Part shown: positions 13,767 through 22,421 of the stretch, one piece after another
How the letters are laid out: each line of letters begins with the position of its first letter
Position numbering within the stretch: the stretch's first letter is position 1
IMG/VR virus record: IMGVR_UViG_3300044641_001066
Span: 1-34,396 of that record
Length of the DNA: 34,396 nt
Strand: one strand, 5' to 3'
Source of the DNA: a virus
Position numbers and translations under genes: made by a program
The notes under the pieces: model-generated
Told to the model about the DNA's origin: nothing
Databases searched by the model: none
The model's input: only the letters and a program-made list of their open reading frames with translations

Positions 13767-15748
13767 AAATTAAATTCCTGATCGATGGTATTGATCGTGG
13801 ACAGCCATTAAATCCACAAGACTTTGGCTTTAGTGTTGCAGAAGACGATTCAATAGGATCAAGGATTGTATCATTCAACAATGATCTGTTCTTTGATGGC
13901 ACTGCTTATCAGTACCTATTTAACAAGGTTGTTGATCGCATCTTTTGTCAGTTAGTAAATATCCAAGTTCAGTATCGATGCCAGAACTCTTGGGAGCGAT
14001 TGGTTGATGGCTACATCGTGGTAACTGAAACGGTTTTTGATCTTGATCGATGCCGAGCCAAGACAAAGTTATATGATGAATCATTCTCAACTAAGATAAA
14101 CAACAACAAGGGTATACCGTTCTCTCTTAGTTGTGTAGTAACCAAGAACCTTGAACCAATAGTTCCACCAGCAAGAAGGCTAATAAAGTTGTTTAATCCT
14201 GCCAGCCCAATCGGTACATTTGATGCAGGCAGAGGAGTTACTGTGTTTGATGCGTTGACTCACCTTGTTAGTTGTATGAGCGACAACTTGGTTGACTTTG
14301 CTTCTGACTTCTTTTTTGCAGAGCCTGATGATGCCGATATTGTCTGCATAACCAATGGCAGATCAATAAGAACTAATCAAGACATTGAGATAGTTGTAAC
14401 GTTTGAGCAGCTATACAGGGATCTTCGGGCTAAATATAATTTAGGGATTGGCTTCTTTAAGCAGGCGAACAATAGACCAGTGATAAGGATTGAGCCGATT
14501 GAATACTTTTATCAGTTAAATCAATCAGCATCATTAATCGATCAGCCTGACATTGACTTTAGATTCGACACTCAGAAGATTTATGCAGCGGTGCAATTTG
14601 GTAATAGCCCTGTGCTGGAGGCTAATGAATCAAACTCGCAAAACGATCCACCGCAATCTTTGTCATTCACTCAGACACCATTCAGAGGATTTAGAAAGGA
14701 ACGATTTGGATTTACTGGCGAGTGCAATACATCAAACATCCTAAATGTTGAGGCTTCAGAGATTATCTTTGATACCAATGTGATCGAAGATATTGTTCGT
14801 TTTAATAATGAATCTCACGACCTCGCCAATGTGATCCTGCAAGTGATCTACTTTGGAGGAGTTACGCCATACTTTGAAGCCAAGCGATACGATCCTTATG
14901 CGATTGGTCAGAATGTTTTTAACGGTGGATTCACCAATGATGAGGTATCAGCAAGATGGCTTAATGGTTATCCAAGTTCGTTGTTCTCATTCTTAGAAGA
15001 GCCATTCGATCCTACATTGACCGACTTTAGGGCGCAGATGTTTATAAGTCCTTTGCAGACATTTGAAGCCAACGATACAGACTTTACGACATTCAGCGGA
15101 TTTAATGGCGATTTCATTGAGTTTAATGATGAGGTTACTGATAACGGTAACAACTTCAATCTATCAAGATATGTTGTACCATTCACAGGAGAATATACGT
15201 TTGCGCTTCAGTTAATAAGAGCAGGAATTGGTGGCACTCCAGTTGGCACAGTTGACAACTTTGCAATCATTCGACATCTTGACTCTCAAGAGAATATAAT
15301 CAACAGCTACAATGGTGCATTAGTTTCTCAACTTTATGGATCATTTTCGCTGATAACTGTAACTTGCTCGTTTATTGCAAATCAAGGCGATAGGGTTGTT
15401 GCTGATATGTCGGCAAAGGTTTTCAATGGAACTAATGTTCCGATTGATATTGCTAAAGACTTTGGCGGAGAAGTAACATTCTTTCAGGGATCTGGCATTC
15501 CTTTGATTCCTGAGGAACTTGAAGCGGTTAACACTGAAGATTTTAGGACATTCCTTTATGAGTTCGAAAGACCATTATCAATGAATGAGATCACATCGAT
15601 CATCAATCAAACATCATCACCGATTGAGTTAGGTCGAACAGAGGATTCATTGGCGGTCATTGATGGCTACATTAAAACGATGGAAGTTCAATCTGTTATA
15701 AGGCAAAACGCTAAATTTGTACTAAAGTCTAACGAGATCCTGCGATGA
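13757..15748 (+). CDS. Distal tail / baseplate hub-type protein
   Basis: This 663-aa protein follows directly after the tape measure, the position of distal tail and tail-associated proteins. It starts with a beta-rich domain (IEIKFLIDGIDRGQPLNPQD), has a middle part with 'FEQLYRDLRAKYNLGIGFF' that looks like the hub fold of tail-associated proteins, and a C-terminal beta-sandwich-like region (VPFTGEYTFALQLI) similar to C1q or carbohydrate-binding modules. The role is inferred from place and composition. It overlaps the neighbours by ATGA-type junctions. Confidence 0.75.
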   Translation: MAIEIKFLIDGIDRGQPLNPQDFGFSVAEDDSIGSRIVSFNNDLFFDGTAYQYLFNKVVDRIFCQLVNIQVQYRCQNSWERLVDGYIVVTETVFDLDRCRAKTKLYDESFSTKINNNKGIPFSLSCVVTKNLEPIVPPARRLIKLFNPASPIGTFDAGRGVTVFDALTHLVSCMSDNLVDFASDFFFAEPDDADIVCITNGRSIRTNQDIEIVVTFEQLYRDLRAKYNLGIGFFKQANNRPVIRIEPIEYFYQLNQSASLIDQPDIDFRFDTQKIYAAVQFGNSPVLEANESNSQNDPPQSLSFTQTPFRGFRKERFGFTGECNTSNILNVEASEIIFDTNVIEDIVRFNNESHDLANVILQVIYFGGVTPYFEAKRYDPYAIGQNVFNGGFTNDEVSARWLNGYPSSLFSFLEEPFDPTLTDFRAQMFISPLQTFEANDTDFTTFSGFNGDFIEFNDEVTDNGNNFNLSRYVVPFTGEYTFALQLIRAGIGGTPVGTVDNFAIIRHLDSQENIINSYNGALVSQLYGSFSLITVTCSFIANQGDRVVADMSAKVFNGTNVPIDIAKDFGGEVTFFQGSGIPLIPEELEAVNTEDFRTFLYEFERPLSMNEITSIINQTSSPIELGRTEDSLAVIDGYIKTMEVQSVIRQNAKFVLKSNEILR

Positions 15749-17379
15749 GTTACAACTCCATACCTAACCAACCTATTGTATTCAAGCCATCGGCAGAACT
15801 ATTAAGCGACTGCGGATGCGGAGGCGATGGCTTCAAGCAACTTGTCGATTTTGATGATGAGGTGTTCTTCCAGATCGAATCGACTCCTTGTAATGAAACG
15901 GGAACTTTTGGCGGTGCTATCACTGTGCAGGATTGGGAAGAAAGCGGATCGACAATTATATCAACTGCGCCATCAGAAACAGGCTTCTTTAGTCAGCCAT
16001 TCTATCCACAAGATATGTATGGCGTTATCAGGGTGGTGGTTGAGGTGTCTGACATCATTGGCTCTTTGGTTATTGGCGTATCGGGAGCATCAACCCAAAC
16101 CATCACAGCAGCAGGCACTCATACGCTTTACTTCGATACCATTCACCTACTGACCAACAGCAGCATCACGCTGACAATATCGGGCAACACCTTTGTTGGT
16201 AGCTTTGTATTTATTAGCTTGGTCGGCATTCCAAATGGTGGCTTATTCTTGGGCGTGGTGGATGCTGATGATGTCAATACCATTGTGGCAAGGATTGATC
16301 CAACCATCACGACCATCGATCAATACCTGACTGCTGGCTTCTCGATGGTAGATGTTGCATTATCAGCAGGCTGTTACCGTTTAGCCATTGCCGAGTATTG
16401 CACTAACTTATGCGGTCAATACTTCATCGCTAACCCTTACTTCAATGCCACAAGATCAGGAGTGCCGAGTTGGAGTTCAGTGCTTGGCACAGGAACAACG
16501 AATTGGGTGATCGATCCAAACTTAGCCAGCATTGAATTGGGCAGTGGCGAGAGTGCCTACCTTGAATCGGTTACGGAAGTATGCGAGGGTGTTGAATATT
16601 CTATTGAGATCACTGTGGATGCCATTAGCAACGCTCGTGTGCGATTATCTGTTGATGGCACTCTCTATGGCTCGCCTATCACAACGGCAGGCACTACAAC
16701 GATTGTATTCACTCCGACTTCATCGGGCGAGATTAGTCTATTAGGATCTCAGATAGGAGGCACACCATCGCTGATTGAGATCAGCAAGGTAACACTAAGA
16801 GCAATCTACACATCGGTTAACTATGACCGTTATAGTGATGTGATTGCACTTGGCGAATACAGCGGATGCGATTACTTCAAGTTAGAAGGCTGCAATGGAG
16901 AGAATCAATTTGGCTTTGCTTTCTACGGATCATCATTCCTGCCATCGATTAGGTTGGAAGGTAGAAGATACCAAGCACAATACGATACCGATGCAGATCT
17001 ATTCAGGTACGCATCAGGAAGGTGGCACGCATCGTATGTTGATCGAAGAAAGAAGCACACCTATTTCTTTGGCAGATTGCCTGAGTACGTGCTTGACTTC
17101 TTATCGATCTTGGTGTACTTCGATAACTTATACGTTAACGGTGAAACGCACTTTCCTGCTGAGGCAGACTTCCCTGAGATAGAATACAACGATGCCGATG
17201 ATCTTGGAACTCTAAGCATTGACCTATACCGCAAGACGGGCATAGTTCGTAAGACTGTGTGCGTGGGTGTGGATGCTGACTGCTTGCCATCCATCCTAAA
17301 TTTAGATGAGCCGTTCTTGCTTTACCAAGATGATAATCGAATCATCACTCAGGACAATATCAATTTGTTTCAAGAATAA
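15745..17379 (+). CDS. Tail tip / minor tail protein with carbohydrate-binding-like domains
   Basis: This 544-aa beta-rich protein begins 'SYNSIPNQPIVFKPS' and has CGCGG near residue 26. Two Ser/Thr/Gly-rich beta-sandwich-like regions follow, with periodic patterns such as GSLVIGVSGASTQTITAAGT and 'ARVRLSVDGTLYGSPITTAG', which look like CBM-type modules. The last 150 residues change character (WHASYVDRRKKHTYFFGRLP). It probably decorates the tail tip and may contact the cell surface. It is the last gene before the promoter at 17385, and its start overlaps the upstream stop (ATGA). Confidence 0.68.
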   Translation: MSYNSIPNQPIVFKPSAELLSDCGCGGDGFKQLVDFDDEVFFQIESTPCNETGTFGGAITVQDWEESGSTIISTAPSETGFFSQPFYPQDMYGVIRVVVEVSDIIGSLVIGVSGASTQTITAAGTHTLYFDTIHLLTNSSITLTISGNTFVGSFVFISLVGIPNGGLFLGVVDADDVNTIVARIDPTITTIDQYLTAGFSMVDVALSAGCYRLAIAEYCTNLCGQYFIANPYFNATRSGVPSWSSVLGTGTTNWVIDPNLASIELGSGESAYLESVTEVCEGVEYSIEITVDAISNARVRLSVDGTLYGSPITTAGTTTIVFTPTSSGEISLLGSQIGGTPSLIEISKVTLRAIYTSVNYDRYSDVIALGEYSGCDYFKLEGCNGENQFGFAFYGSSFLPSIRLEGRRYQAQYDTDADLFRYASGRWHASYVDRRKKHTYFFGRLPEYVLDFLSILVYFDNLYVNGETHFPAEADFPEIEYNDADDLGTLSIDLYRKTGIVRKTVCVGVDADCLPSILNLDEPFLLYQDDNRIITQDNINLFQE

Positions 17380-17392
17380 TTTTGTAAATTTG
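17364..17392 (+). promoter_or_regulatory. Promoter TTTG-N17-TAAATTTG before the major tail protein
   Basis: TTTG at 17364-17367 and TAAATTTG at 17385-17392 are separated by 17 bases, the same spacing as at the capsid promoter. This drives a leader of about 75 bases carrying a pseudoknot. Confidence 0.75.
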
Positions 17393-17409
17393 CAATCATC
17401 ATCATAGAC

Positions 17410-17446
17410 GTAGGACTTCTGATGCCATCCTATTGAATCGGCATTA
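17410..17446 (+). promoter_or_regulatory. H-type pseudoknot in the major tail protein 5' leader
   Basis: Stem 1 pairs GTAGGA (17410-17415) with TCCTAT (17428-17433). Stem 2 pairs TGATGCC (17420-17426), which lies in the loop of stem 1, with GGCATTA (17440-17446). Loops are 4, 1 and 6 nt, ideal for a compact H-type pseudoknot. It ends 25 bases before the ATG. It may stabilise the mRNA, modulate translation or sense a ligand; no known riboswitch class is matched. Confidence 0.65.
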
Positions 17447-17471
17447 ACGAACAATAAAAAACTACAAAACT

Positions 17472-18011
17472 ATGGGATGCGTATCATATTGCGATTCCTC
17501 ATTGCTTGATCACAATCTTGTCAACTGTAACGATTACAAGTTAGGCGGAGTGTCAGCAATTTTGGTCGGAGCGTGTGGAACGGAATTAGTAGATCCATCG
17601 GATGCTGTTGAAGTACAAGCCTTGATTGATGCTGGCACTGCCAAGATCATTGAGGACATTCGCTTCGCTCTTCCTGCTGGCTCACCAGTTACCGTTGACT
17701 CGCCTATCGGCTGCGGAACACCAATCAGAATTAACGAGGATCGTACTGCTACGCTTTACGATGCTAACGTAACTGATGAGAATAACACCTTTTGGAATGA
17801 TGTTAATAACAGACGTGTCGCTTGGATCTTAGCATTCCTTTGCGATTCGGGAACTGTTGTTTATATCAATCCTTCTGTTGGTATCACTTCATCGGCTAAC
17901 TTCATTATCCCTGAACAAAACAACGAACTTCAGAGATACGAGGTAACTTTTTCGTGGAGAGATAAAAACATCCCTTCACAGTATCCTGCTCCTGCTGGAA
18001 TCTTCGGATAA
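17472..18011 (+). CDS. Probable major tail (tube) protein
   Basis: This 179-aa protein is the right size for a tail tube subunit and sits behind its own promoter and a structured leader, which suggests high expression. It begins MGCVSYCDSSLLDHNLVNCN, with several Cys, and is otherwise beta-rich with 'LQRYEVTFSWRDKNIPSQYP' near the end. It has no signal peptide. The stop overlaps the glycosyltransferase start (TAATG). Calling it the tube protein rests on size, promoter strength and gene order; I do not see a diagnostic motif. Confidence 0.65.
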   Translation: MGCVSYCDSSLLDHNLVNCNDYKLGGVSAILVGACGTELVDPSDAVEVQALIDAGTAKIIEDIRFALPAGSPVTVDSPIGCGTPIRINEDRTATLYDANVTDENNTFWNDVNNRRVAWILAFLCDSGTVVYINPSVGITSSANFIIPEQNNELQRYEVTFSWRDKNIPSQYPAPAGIFG

Positions 18012-18961
18012 TGACAGAGGCAACACAACCACAAAGCCATAGCACTGCCTCGATTGGGGTGGTGCTTATGGCGTTTGGTAGACCTCAATACTATTGGGCA
18101 GCCTACAACATCGCCTATTCAATTAAGCGATTCAACAAAGATATTCAGATCTCCTGCTTGATCGAATCAAGAAAGGATGCTGACAAGTATTGCGGTGATC
18201 TTTACGAGGTGATTGATACTTTCATCGAGATTCAGCACGAGCATCTTTATACCAACAAGAAATTAGATCCAGCAAAGGCGAAGTTGCATCTTTACGATTA
18301 CCTTCCCTACGACAAGAACATCTATCTTGATGTAGATGCTGTCGCACTAAAAGACATTCAGCCAATGATTGATGAGTTGGTGGCACTTGGCAAGCCATAC
18401 GCAAGCCATACGGTAGGCTATCATACAATCGATCAAGGGCGCAAGATTGACTCAATGCAGTGGGCTTATGCTGATGACATTTGGGCGCATTACAAGTTCG
18501 ATGAATCAACGGTATTGCCAGCCATCAATAGTTCTGTGCAGTACATTGAAAAGTCAGCAAAGGCATTAGCACTCTATAAGATTGCACAAGATTACTTTCT
18601 TAACAACCCAATCCCAACCAGCAAGCTACGAAGCAAGTGGGGAGGTGGTCAGCCTGATGAGTTGTATATGAATTGCGCATTGGCGAAGTTGGGGATTGAT
18701 CCTGCCGTTACTGAAGTTGGAAACAACGGCAAGGCAGAGATCGGTTACATTCACTTTGCAATGGTCAGGGGCTTATCCTTTGGCGATGTTACTGAACAGT
18801 ATTACCTTCAATCTTACTATGGCGGTAAGGGATTCACTCCAACCTTTTACATTGATTGGATGGATCGATTGCTTAAGTCTTGGATGAAAGATGAAGGCAA
18901 GCAACACAAGTATTTTATTCACCGAATCACCGATAACAAGTATGCAGATCCAAGAAGATAA
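18011..18961 (+). CDS. GT8-like glycosyltransferase (GT-A fold)
   Basis: This 316-aa protein shows a Rossmann-like start (GVVLMAFGRPQYYWAAYNIA), a nucleotide-sugar region 'KLHLYDYLPYDKNIYLDVDA' with the metal-binding DxD (Asp107-Val-Asp109), an acceptor region INSSVQYIEKSAKAL and a late GGGQPDELYMNCALAKLG segment. These are typical of GT-A enzymes close to family 8. It lacks a transmembrane anchor or signal peptide, so it is cytoplasmic. It is translationally coupled to the probable major tail protein and overlaps the methyltransferase by 20 bases. That suggests it glycosylates a phage component, perhaps the tail protein itself, but DNA or cell-surface targets are possible. Confidence 0.8.
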   Translation: MTEATQPQSHSTASIGVVLMAFGRPQYYWAAYNIAYSIKRFNKDIQISCLIESRKDADKYCGDLYEVIDTFIEIQHEHLYTNKKLDPAKAKLHLYDYLPYDKNIYLDVDAVALKDIQPMIDELVALGKPYASHTVGYHTIDQGRKIDSMQWAYADDIWAHYKFDESTVLPAINSSVQYIEKSAKALALYKIAQDYFLNNPIPTSKLRSKWGGGQPDELYMNCALAKLGIDPAVTEVGNNGKAEIGYIHFAMVRGLSFGDVTEQYYLQSYYGGKGFTPTFYIDWMDRLLKSWMKDEGKQHKYFIHRITDNKYADPRR

Positions 18962-19505
18962 ACCAAAGAAGGGCAGACCTAAAAAGATAGTTACTACACC
19001 GACATTTAACGAGGTTGCAAGACACGGTTGGAATAGCGAAGTTGATGTAGCTGATTTCCTTGCTGCATTAATCTCAATGGTTGGCGCAAGGCGAGTATTA
19101 GAGATCGGAGTGTTTGAAGGTGAAACATCTATTAAGATGATTCAGGCAATGCCGAACGGTAGCTACTATGTAGGCAATGACATTAACAATTACAGAAAGC
19201 ACGTTCTTAAAAGGGATGGCGTTGTTGTTGATTTAAAGATGGGAATGTCGATTAACATAATGAGTCAGTTTGAAGATGAGTTCTTTGATCTGATCTTTGT
19301 TGATGGCGATCATTCGTGGGCTAACATCTTGCCAGAGTTCAAAGAAGTTGAGCGCATTATTTCAAAGAATGGCGTAATTGCTTACCACGATGCTATTCAT
19401 ATTCCTGATGTAGCGGAATTGATGCGATATGCAAACACTTTCAATTATAATGTAATCACGCTAAACACCAGCGAGGGCAGGGGCTTGGCATTAATCCAAC
19501 GATAA
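18942..19505 (+). CDS. Class I SAM-dependent methyltransferase (Methyltransf_24-like)
   Basis: From ATG at 18942 the protein is 187 aa. An upstream in-frame ATG at 18891 would read through the end of the glycosyltransferase gene. Motif I is VLEIGVFEGETS (about 53-63), the acidic binding segment is GNDINN (about 78-83), and DLIFVDGDHSW (about 116-126) and AYHD (147-150) complete the class I fold. This is the Methyltransf_24/cephalosporin-hydroxylase-like type often found in glycan or natural-product clusters. The N-terminal DKPKKGRPKKI (about 6-16) resembles an AT-hook. It probably modifies a glycan laid down by the neighbouring glycosyltransferase. Confidence 0.8.
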   Translation: MQIQEDKPKKGRPKKIVTTPTFNEVARHGWNSEVDVADFLAALISMVGARRVLEIGVFEGETSIKMIQAMPNGSYYVGNDINNYRKHVLKRDGVVVDLKMGMSINIMSQFEDEFFDLIFVDGDHSWANILPEFKEVERIISKNGVIAYHDAIHIPDVAELMRYANTFNYNVITLNTSEGRGLALIQR

Positions 19506-19506
19506 G

Positions 19507-19584
19507 ATGAAACCGAACTATTGCAGATCTAAGAGTTGTGGCTCAAACATTATAGATAAACCATCTACTAAAGCAGTGGCGTAA
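19507..19584 (+). CDS. 25-aa micro-gene between methyltransferase and portal
   Basis: ATG at 19507, one base after the methyltransferase stop, opens a 25-codon frame (MKPNYCRSKSCGSNIIDKPS then TKAVA). Its stop TAA shares an A with the portal ATG (TAATG). It contains CxxxxC and is basic. Perfect packing between two genes argues that it is translated, at least to couple ribosomes into the portal gene. Function unknown. Confidence 0.55.
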   Translation: MKPNYCRSKSCGSNIIDKPSTKAVA

Positions 19585-21491
19585 TGGCACTAAGCATCGA
19601 AGAAATTGATAAGATAGTCAACAAGTTTGTCTATCATCACAAGGGCTGGGAGATGGCGGTAGCACGATCACCGATCAACCCGATAACGAAAGAGCGTGTA
19701 GGTGTTACTCAATATCCTGAGTATTGGGATGGCTACAACTATGCTGCGAAAATGTATGACAGCATTTTGCCTCACACTCGCCCTGATATCTATCCAGCGC
19801 ATCTGTTGAGCGTTCGTGCGCCAAACCAAACCGATGCACAGGCTGCATACATTAAAGCGAACTACAAGCCTACAACGCTGTCAGTGTTTGAAGATTTCAA
19901 GGCAACCATTAGCAGGGCTTTCGCAGACCAGAATTGGTCGATCCGTTATTCTGAGGAAGTGAACCCAATCTTTGGGAATGACACCTTTGAGAAGTATGTC
20001 AATGAGGAGATCGAGAAGTTCGGCTCTTTGGAGATGCTGATCAAGACACTGCTACCAACATTAAAGTTGATAGATCCTAATGGCATCATTGCCATCGAGC
20101 CAACTGATGTCGAAACCTACGAAGATGATAATGGTGATGAGGTAATCAGCAATGATCTTATTAAGCCAATGCCTGAGTATTACAACTGTAAAAAGATTGT
20201 AGGGCAGAGATTCGGAGAATACTACCTTGTGATCACTGATGACCATAGTGAGGTTAAGGTAGGCAGCAAGAGCGAGCGCAGTGGTATCGTTCTTGAACTT
20301 TACGACTCAATGGCGATCTACAAGATTTACCAAGTGGGCAAGAAGTCTGATCTGCAATTTAGTGAGCCAGAACTTTACTACCAACACAATCTTGGCTATG
20401 TGCCTTGTCATAAGTTAGAGGGGATGCCTCAGTTGATAGGCAATGAAATTGCTTTTCAATCGCCATTCATTACGGCAGTGCCATTGCTTGATCAGGTGAT
20501 CCTTGATGAGTCTTATCTACAAATCAGCAAGGCAACATCAGCGTTTCCTTTTATGGTTGCGCTGGGTGACATCTGCGAGTTCGTAGATCGGGAGGGTAAC
20601 AAATGCCAAGACGGTCAGATCTTCGATCCTATCAATGGTGGCTATCGCACTTGTGGCAGTTGTTCTGGATCAGGCGTGAAGTCAAGATTCTCACCAACTG
20701 GAATGCTATTGATCAAGCCTAAGACATCATTGAGCGAGGGAGATAGTTCTTTGAGTGGCGAGTACCTAAAGTTTGTATCGCCACCAATGGACACGCTGAA
20801 TTTTCTAAGATTGGAGATCGAGCATCAAATGGCTAAGTCGAGAAGGATCTTGCACCTACCATCATCAGATGAATCAGGAACGATTGGCGAGGCTTCTACT
20901 GCAACGGGATCACTCAACAAGCTAAGATCATTGTATGCGTTCATTAAGCCTGTCTCAGATCAGCTATTCAATCTTTATGAGTTTATGCTTGTAACAATTG
21001 GCAAGATGAGATATGGTCAGGAGTTCGGAGGTGTTAATCTTGTCTATCCTACATCATTCGACATCAGCACTCCATCAGATTACTTGGCTGTCATCAGCGA
21101 GGGTGTTAAGGCAGGAGTGCCACCATCGATCACATTCTCTAATGTTTACAATTACATCAGAGCGATCCATTACACTGACGAGGAAACATCTGCTGTTTAT
21201 GACTTGATCATCAATGCCGATGAATTGTTATTAATGAGCAGCGCAGACATTGTGGCAAGAATCGCCAATGGCACTGTTGAGCGTTATCAAGATGTGATCC
21301 ATCACTCAGCACCTCAGTTAATAATGGAGTTGATCAGGAACTTCATCCCGACTGAAACGGCTCAGAGATTTATTGACTTGCCGATGAGTGAGCAAGTGGC
21401 AGCACTTAACAGGCTCGCATCAGAAAGGGTGGCGGTTAAGTTAGATCCTATCCAACAAGCACAGCAAGACCTATTGAATGGCATCATTTGA
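19584..21491 (+). CDS. Portal protein with an inserted Cys motif
   Basis: At 635 aa this fits the larger class of siphophage portals. Features are an N-terminal 'EYWDGYNYAAKMYDSILPH' and FEDFKATISRAFADQNW, a central beta-rich clip region, and a helical stem segment 'RLEIEHQMAKSRRILHLPS' followed by GEASTATGSLNKLRSLYAF, the usual long-helix portion. Between about residues 331 and 360 four cysteines (C331, C341, C357, C360) surround 'DGQIFDPINGGYRTCGSC', suggesting a zinc-binding insertion. Its start is coupled to the 25-aa gene and its 3' end overlaps the head morphogenesis gene by 14 bases, the usual order portal then MuF-type protein. Confidence 0.85.
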   Translation: MALSIEEIDKIVNKFVYHHKGWEMAVARSPINPITKERVGVTQYPEYWDGYNYAAKMYDSILPHTRPDIYPAHLLSVRAPNQTDAQAAYIKANYKPTTLSVFEDFKATISRAFADQNWSIRYSEEVNPIFGNDTFEKYVNEEIEKFGSLEMLIKTLLPTLKLIDPNGIIAIEPTDVETYEDDNGDEVISNDLIKPMPEYYNCKKIVGQRFGEYYLVITDDHSEVKVGSKSERSGIVLELYDSMAIYKIYQVGKKSDLQFSEPELYYQHNLGYVPCHKLEGMPQLIGNEIAFQSPFITAVPLLDQVILDESYLQISKATSAFPFMVALGDICEFVDREGNKCQDGQIFDPINGGYRTCGSCSGSGVKSRFSPTGMLLIKPKTSLSEGDSSLSGEYLKFVSPPMDTLNFLRLEIEHQMAKSRRILHLPSSDESGTIGEASTATGSLNKLRSLYAFIKPVSDQLFNLYEFMLVTIGKMRYGQEFGGVNLVYPTSFDISTPSDYLAVISEGVKAGVPPSITFSNVYNYIRAIHYTDEETSAVYDLIINADELLLMSSADIVARIANGTVERYQDVIHHSAPQLIMELIRNFIPTETAQRFIDLPMSEQVAALNRLASERVAVKLDPIQQAQQDLLNGII

Positions 21492-22389
21492 TGAACTTGT
21501 AAGGGCAAAGATCAAACTCTTTGAGCAAGTACCTGAAAGGCTTGCAACGGCAGCTATTAAGACTCAGGCAGAGGCGTGGCGAAAGCTAAAGCCTTTGCTT
21601 GAAGATATGGATGTCGATGCCAATGGTAACATTGAGCAAACTGAAGATAACATCAGGCGCATTGGTTTGATATCGGACGAACTCAAAAAAGTTCTGGCAG
21701 GGGGTGATTATCGCCAAGCCGTTAAAGACTTTTTAGATTCGATTGATAAGGGCGTAGTGCTGACTGATGATATTGCTCGCACTTTTGAATCATCCTTTGA
21801 ACCAACAGAGGCGCAGAAGCAACTACTCCAGATCTCAAAGCAGAACACCATCAACGCATTCTTTGGTAGTGGCTTGGATCAACGATTCACTCAGCCATTC
21901 CTTGAACAATTAACCACCAACATCGCAGCACGTGCGCCACTAAGAGAAGCAGTCAATGCTTTGGAGGGATTGGTGGTAGGTACTGAAGCAAATGATGGCA
22001 GGTTGCTGGCTAATATCAAAACAACAGCCACCACAGCGCAGGCGGTTGCGGATCGTAGCTATTCGGCAGCGGTTAACGCAGAACTTGGGCTTGAATGGTT
22101 TGAATATCTTGGAGGCGAGATTGACACCACACGACCATTCTGCGAACATCGGGAAGGTGGTATTTATCACAGAGGCGAGATCGAGGCTTGGGGCAATGGC
22201 AAAAATAGTGCAGGGATCAACGATATCAGAGATGGCAGTTGGGCAGGCAGGATCGATGGCACAGATAGCAAGTCAATCTTCACCTTTGTTGGTGGTTGGA
22301 ATTGCAGACACTACCTGATCCCGATTCCTGATCGTAAAGTTCCCGAATCAGTAAAGGCAAGGGCAAGGGCTGAAGGCTTTATAGATTGA
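21478..22389 (+). CDS. Head morphogenesis protein (MuF/SPP1 gp7-like)
   Basis: This 303-aa protein is helical over the first two thirds, then has the typical MuF C-terminal motif: 'EWFEYLGGEIDTTRPFCEHR' with GGIYHRGEIEAW, and NCRHYLIPI near the end. Those Cys, His and Arg positions are the family hallmark. It is a minor capsid protein injected or bound near the portal, made directly after the portal as in most siphophages. The start is inside the portal gene by 14 bases. Confidence 0.88.
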   Translation: MASFDELVRAKIKLFEQVPERLATAAIKTQAEAWRKLKPLLEDMDVDANGNIEQTEDNIRRIGLISDELKKVLAGGDYRQAVKDFLDSIDKGVVLTDDIARTFESSFEPTEAQKQLLQISKQNTINAFFGSGLDQRFTQPFLEQLTTNIAARAPLREAVNALEGLVVGTEANDGRLLANIKTTATTAQAVADRSYSAAVNAELGLEWFEYLGGEIDTTRPFCEHREGGIYHRGEIEAWGNGKNSAGINDIRDGSWAGRIDGTDSKSIFTFVGGWNCRHYLIPIPDRKVPESVKARARAEGFID

Positions 22390-22417
22390 TTGCAGAATCA
22401 AATATTTATTACCTTTG
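22390..22417 (+). promoter_or_regulatory. Promoter (A)TTG-N17-TACCTTTG before the scaffold region
   Basis: TTG at 22390-22392 and TACCTTTG at 22410-22417 are separated by 17 bases. The box ends four bases before ATG at 22422, so the transcript is probably leaderless for the first gene. Confidence 0.7.
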
Positions 22418-22421
22418 AGTA

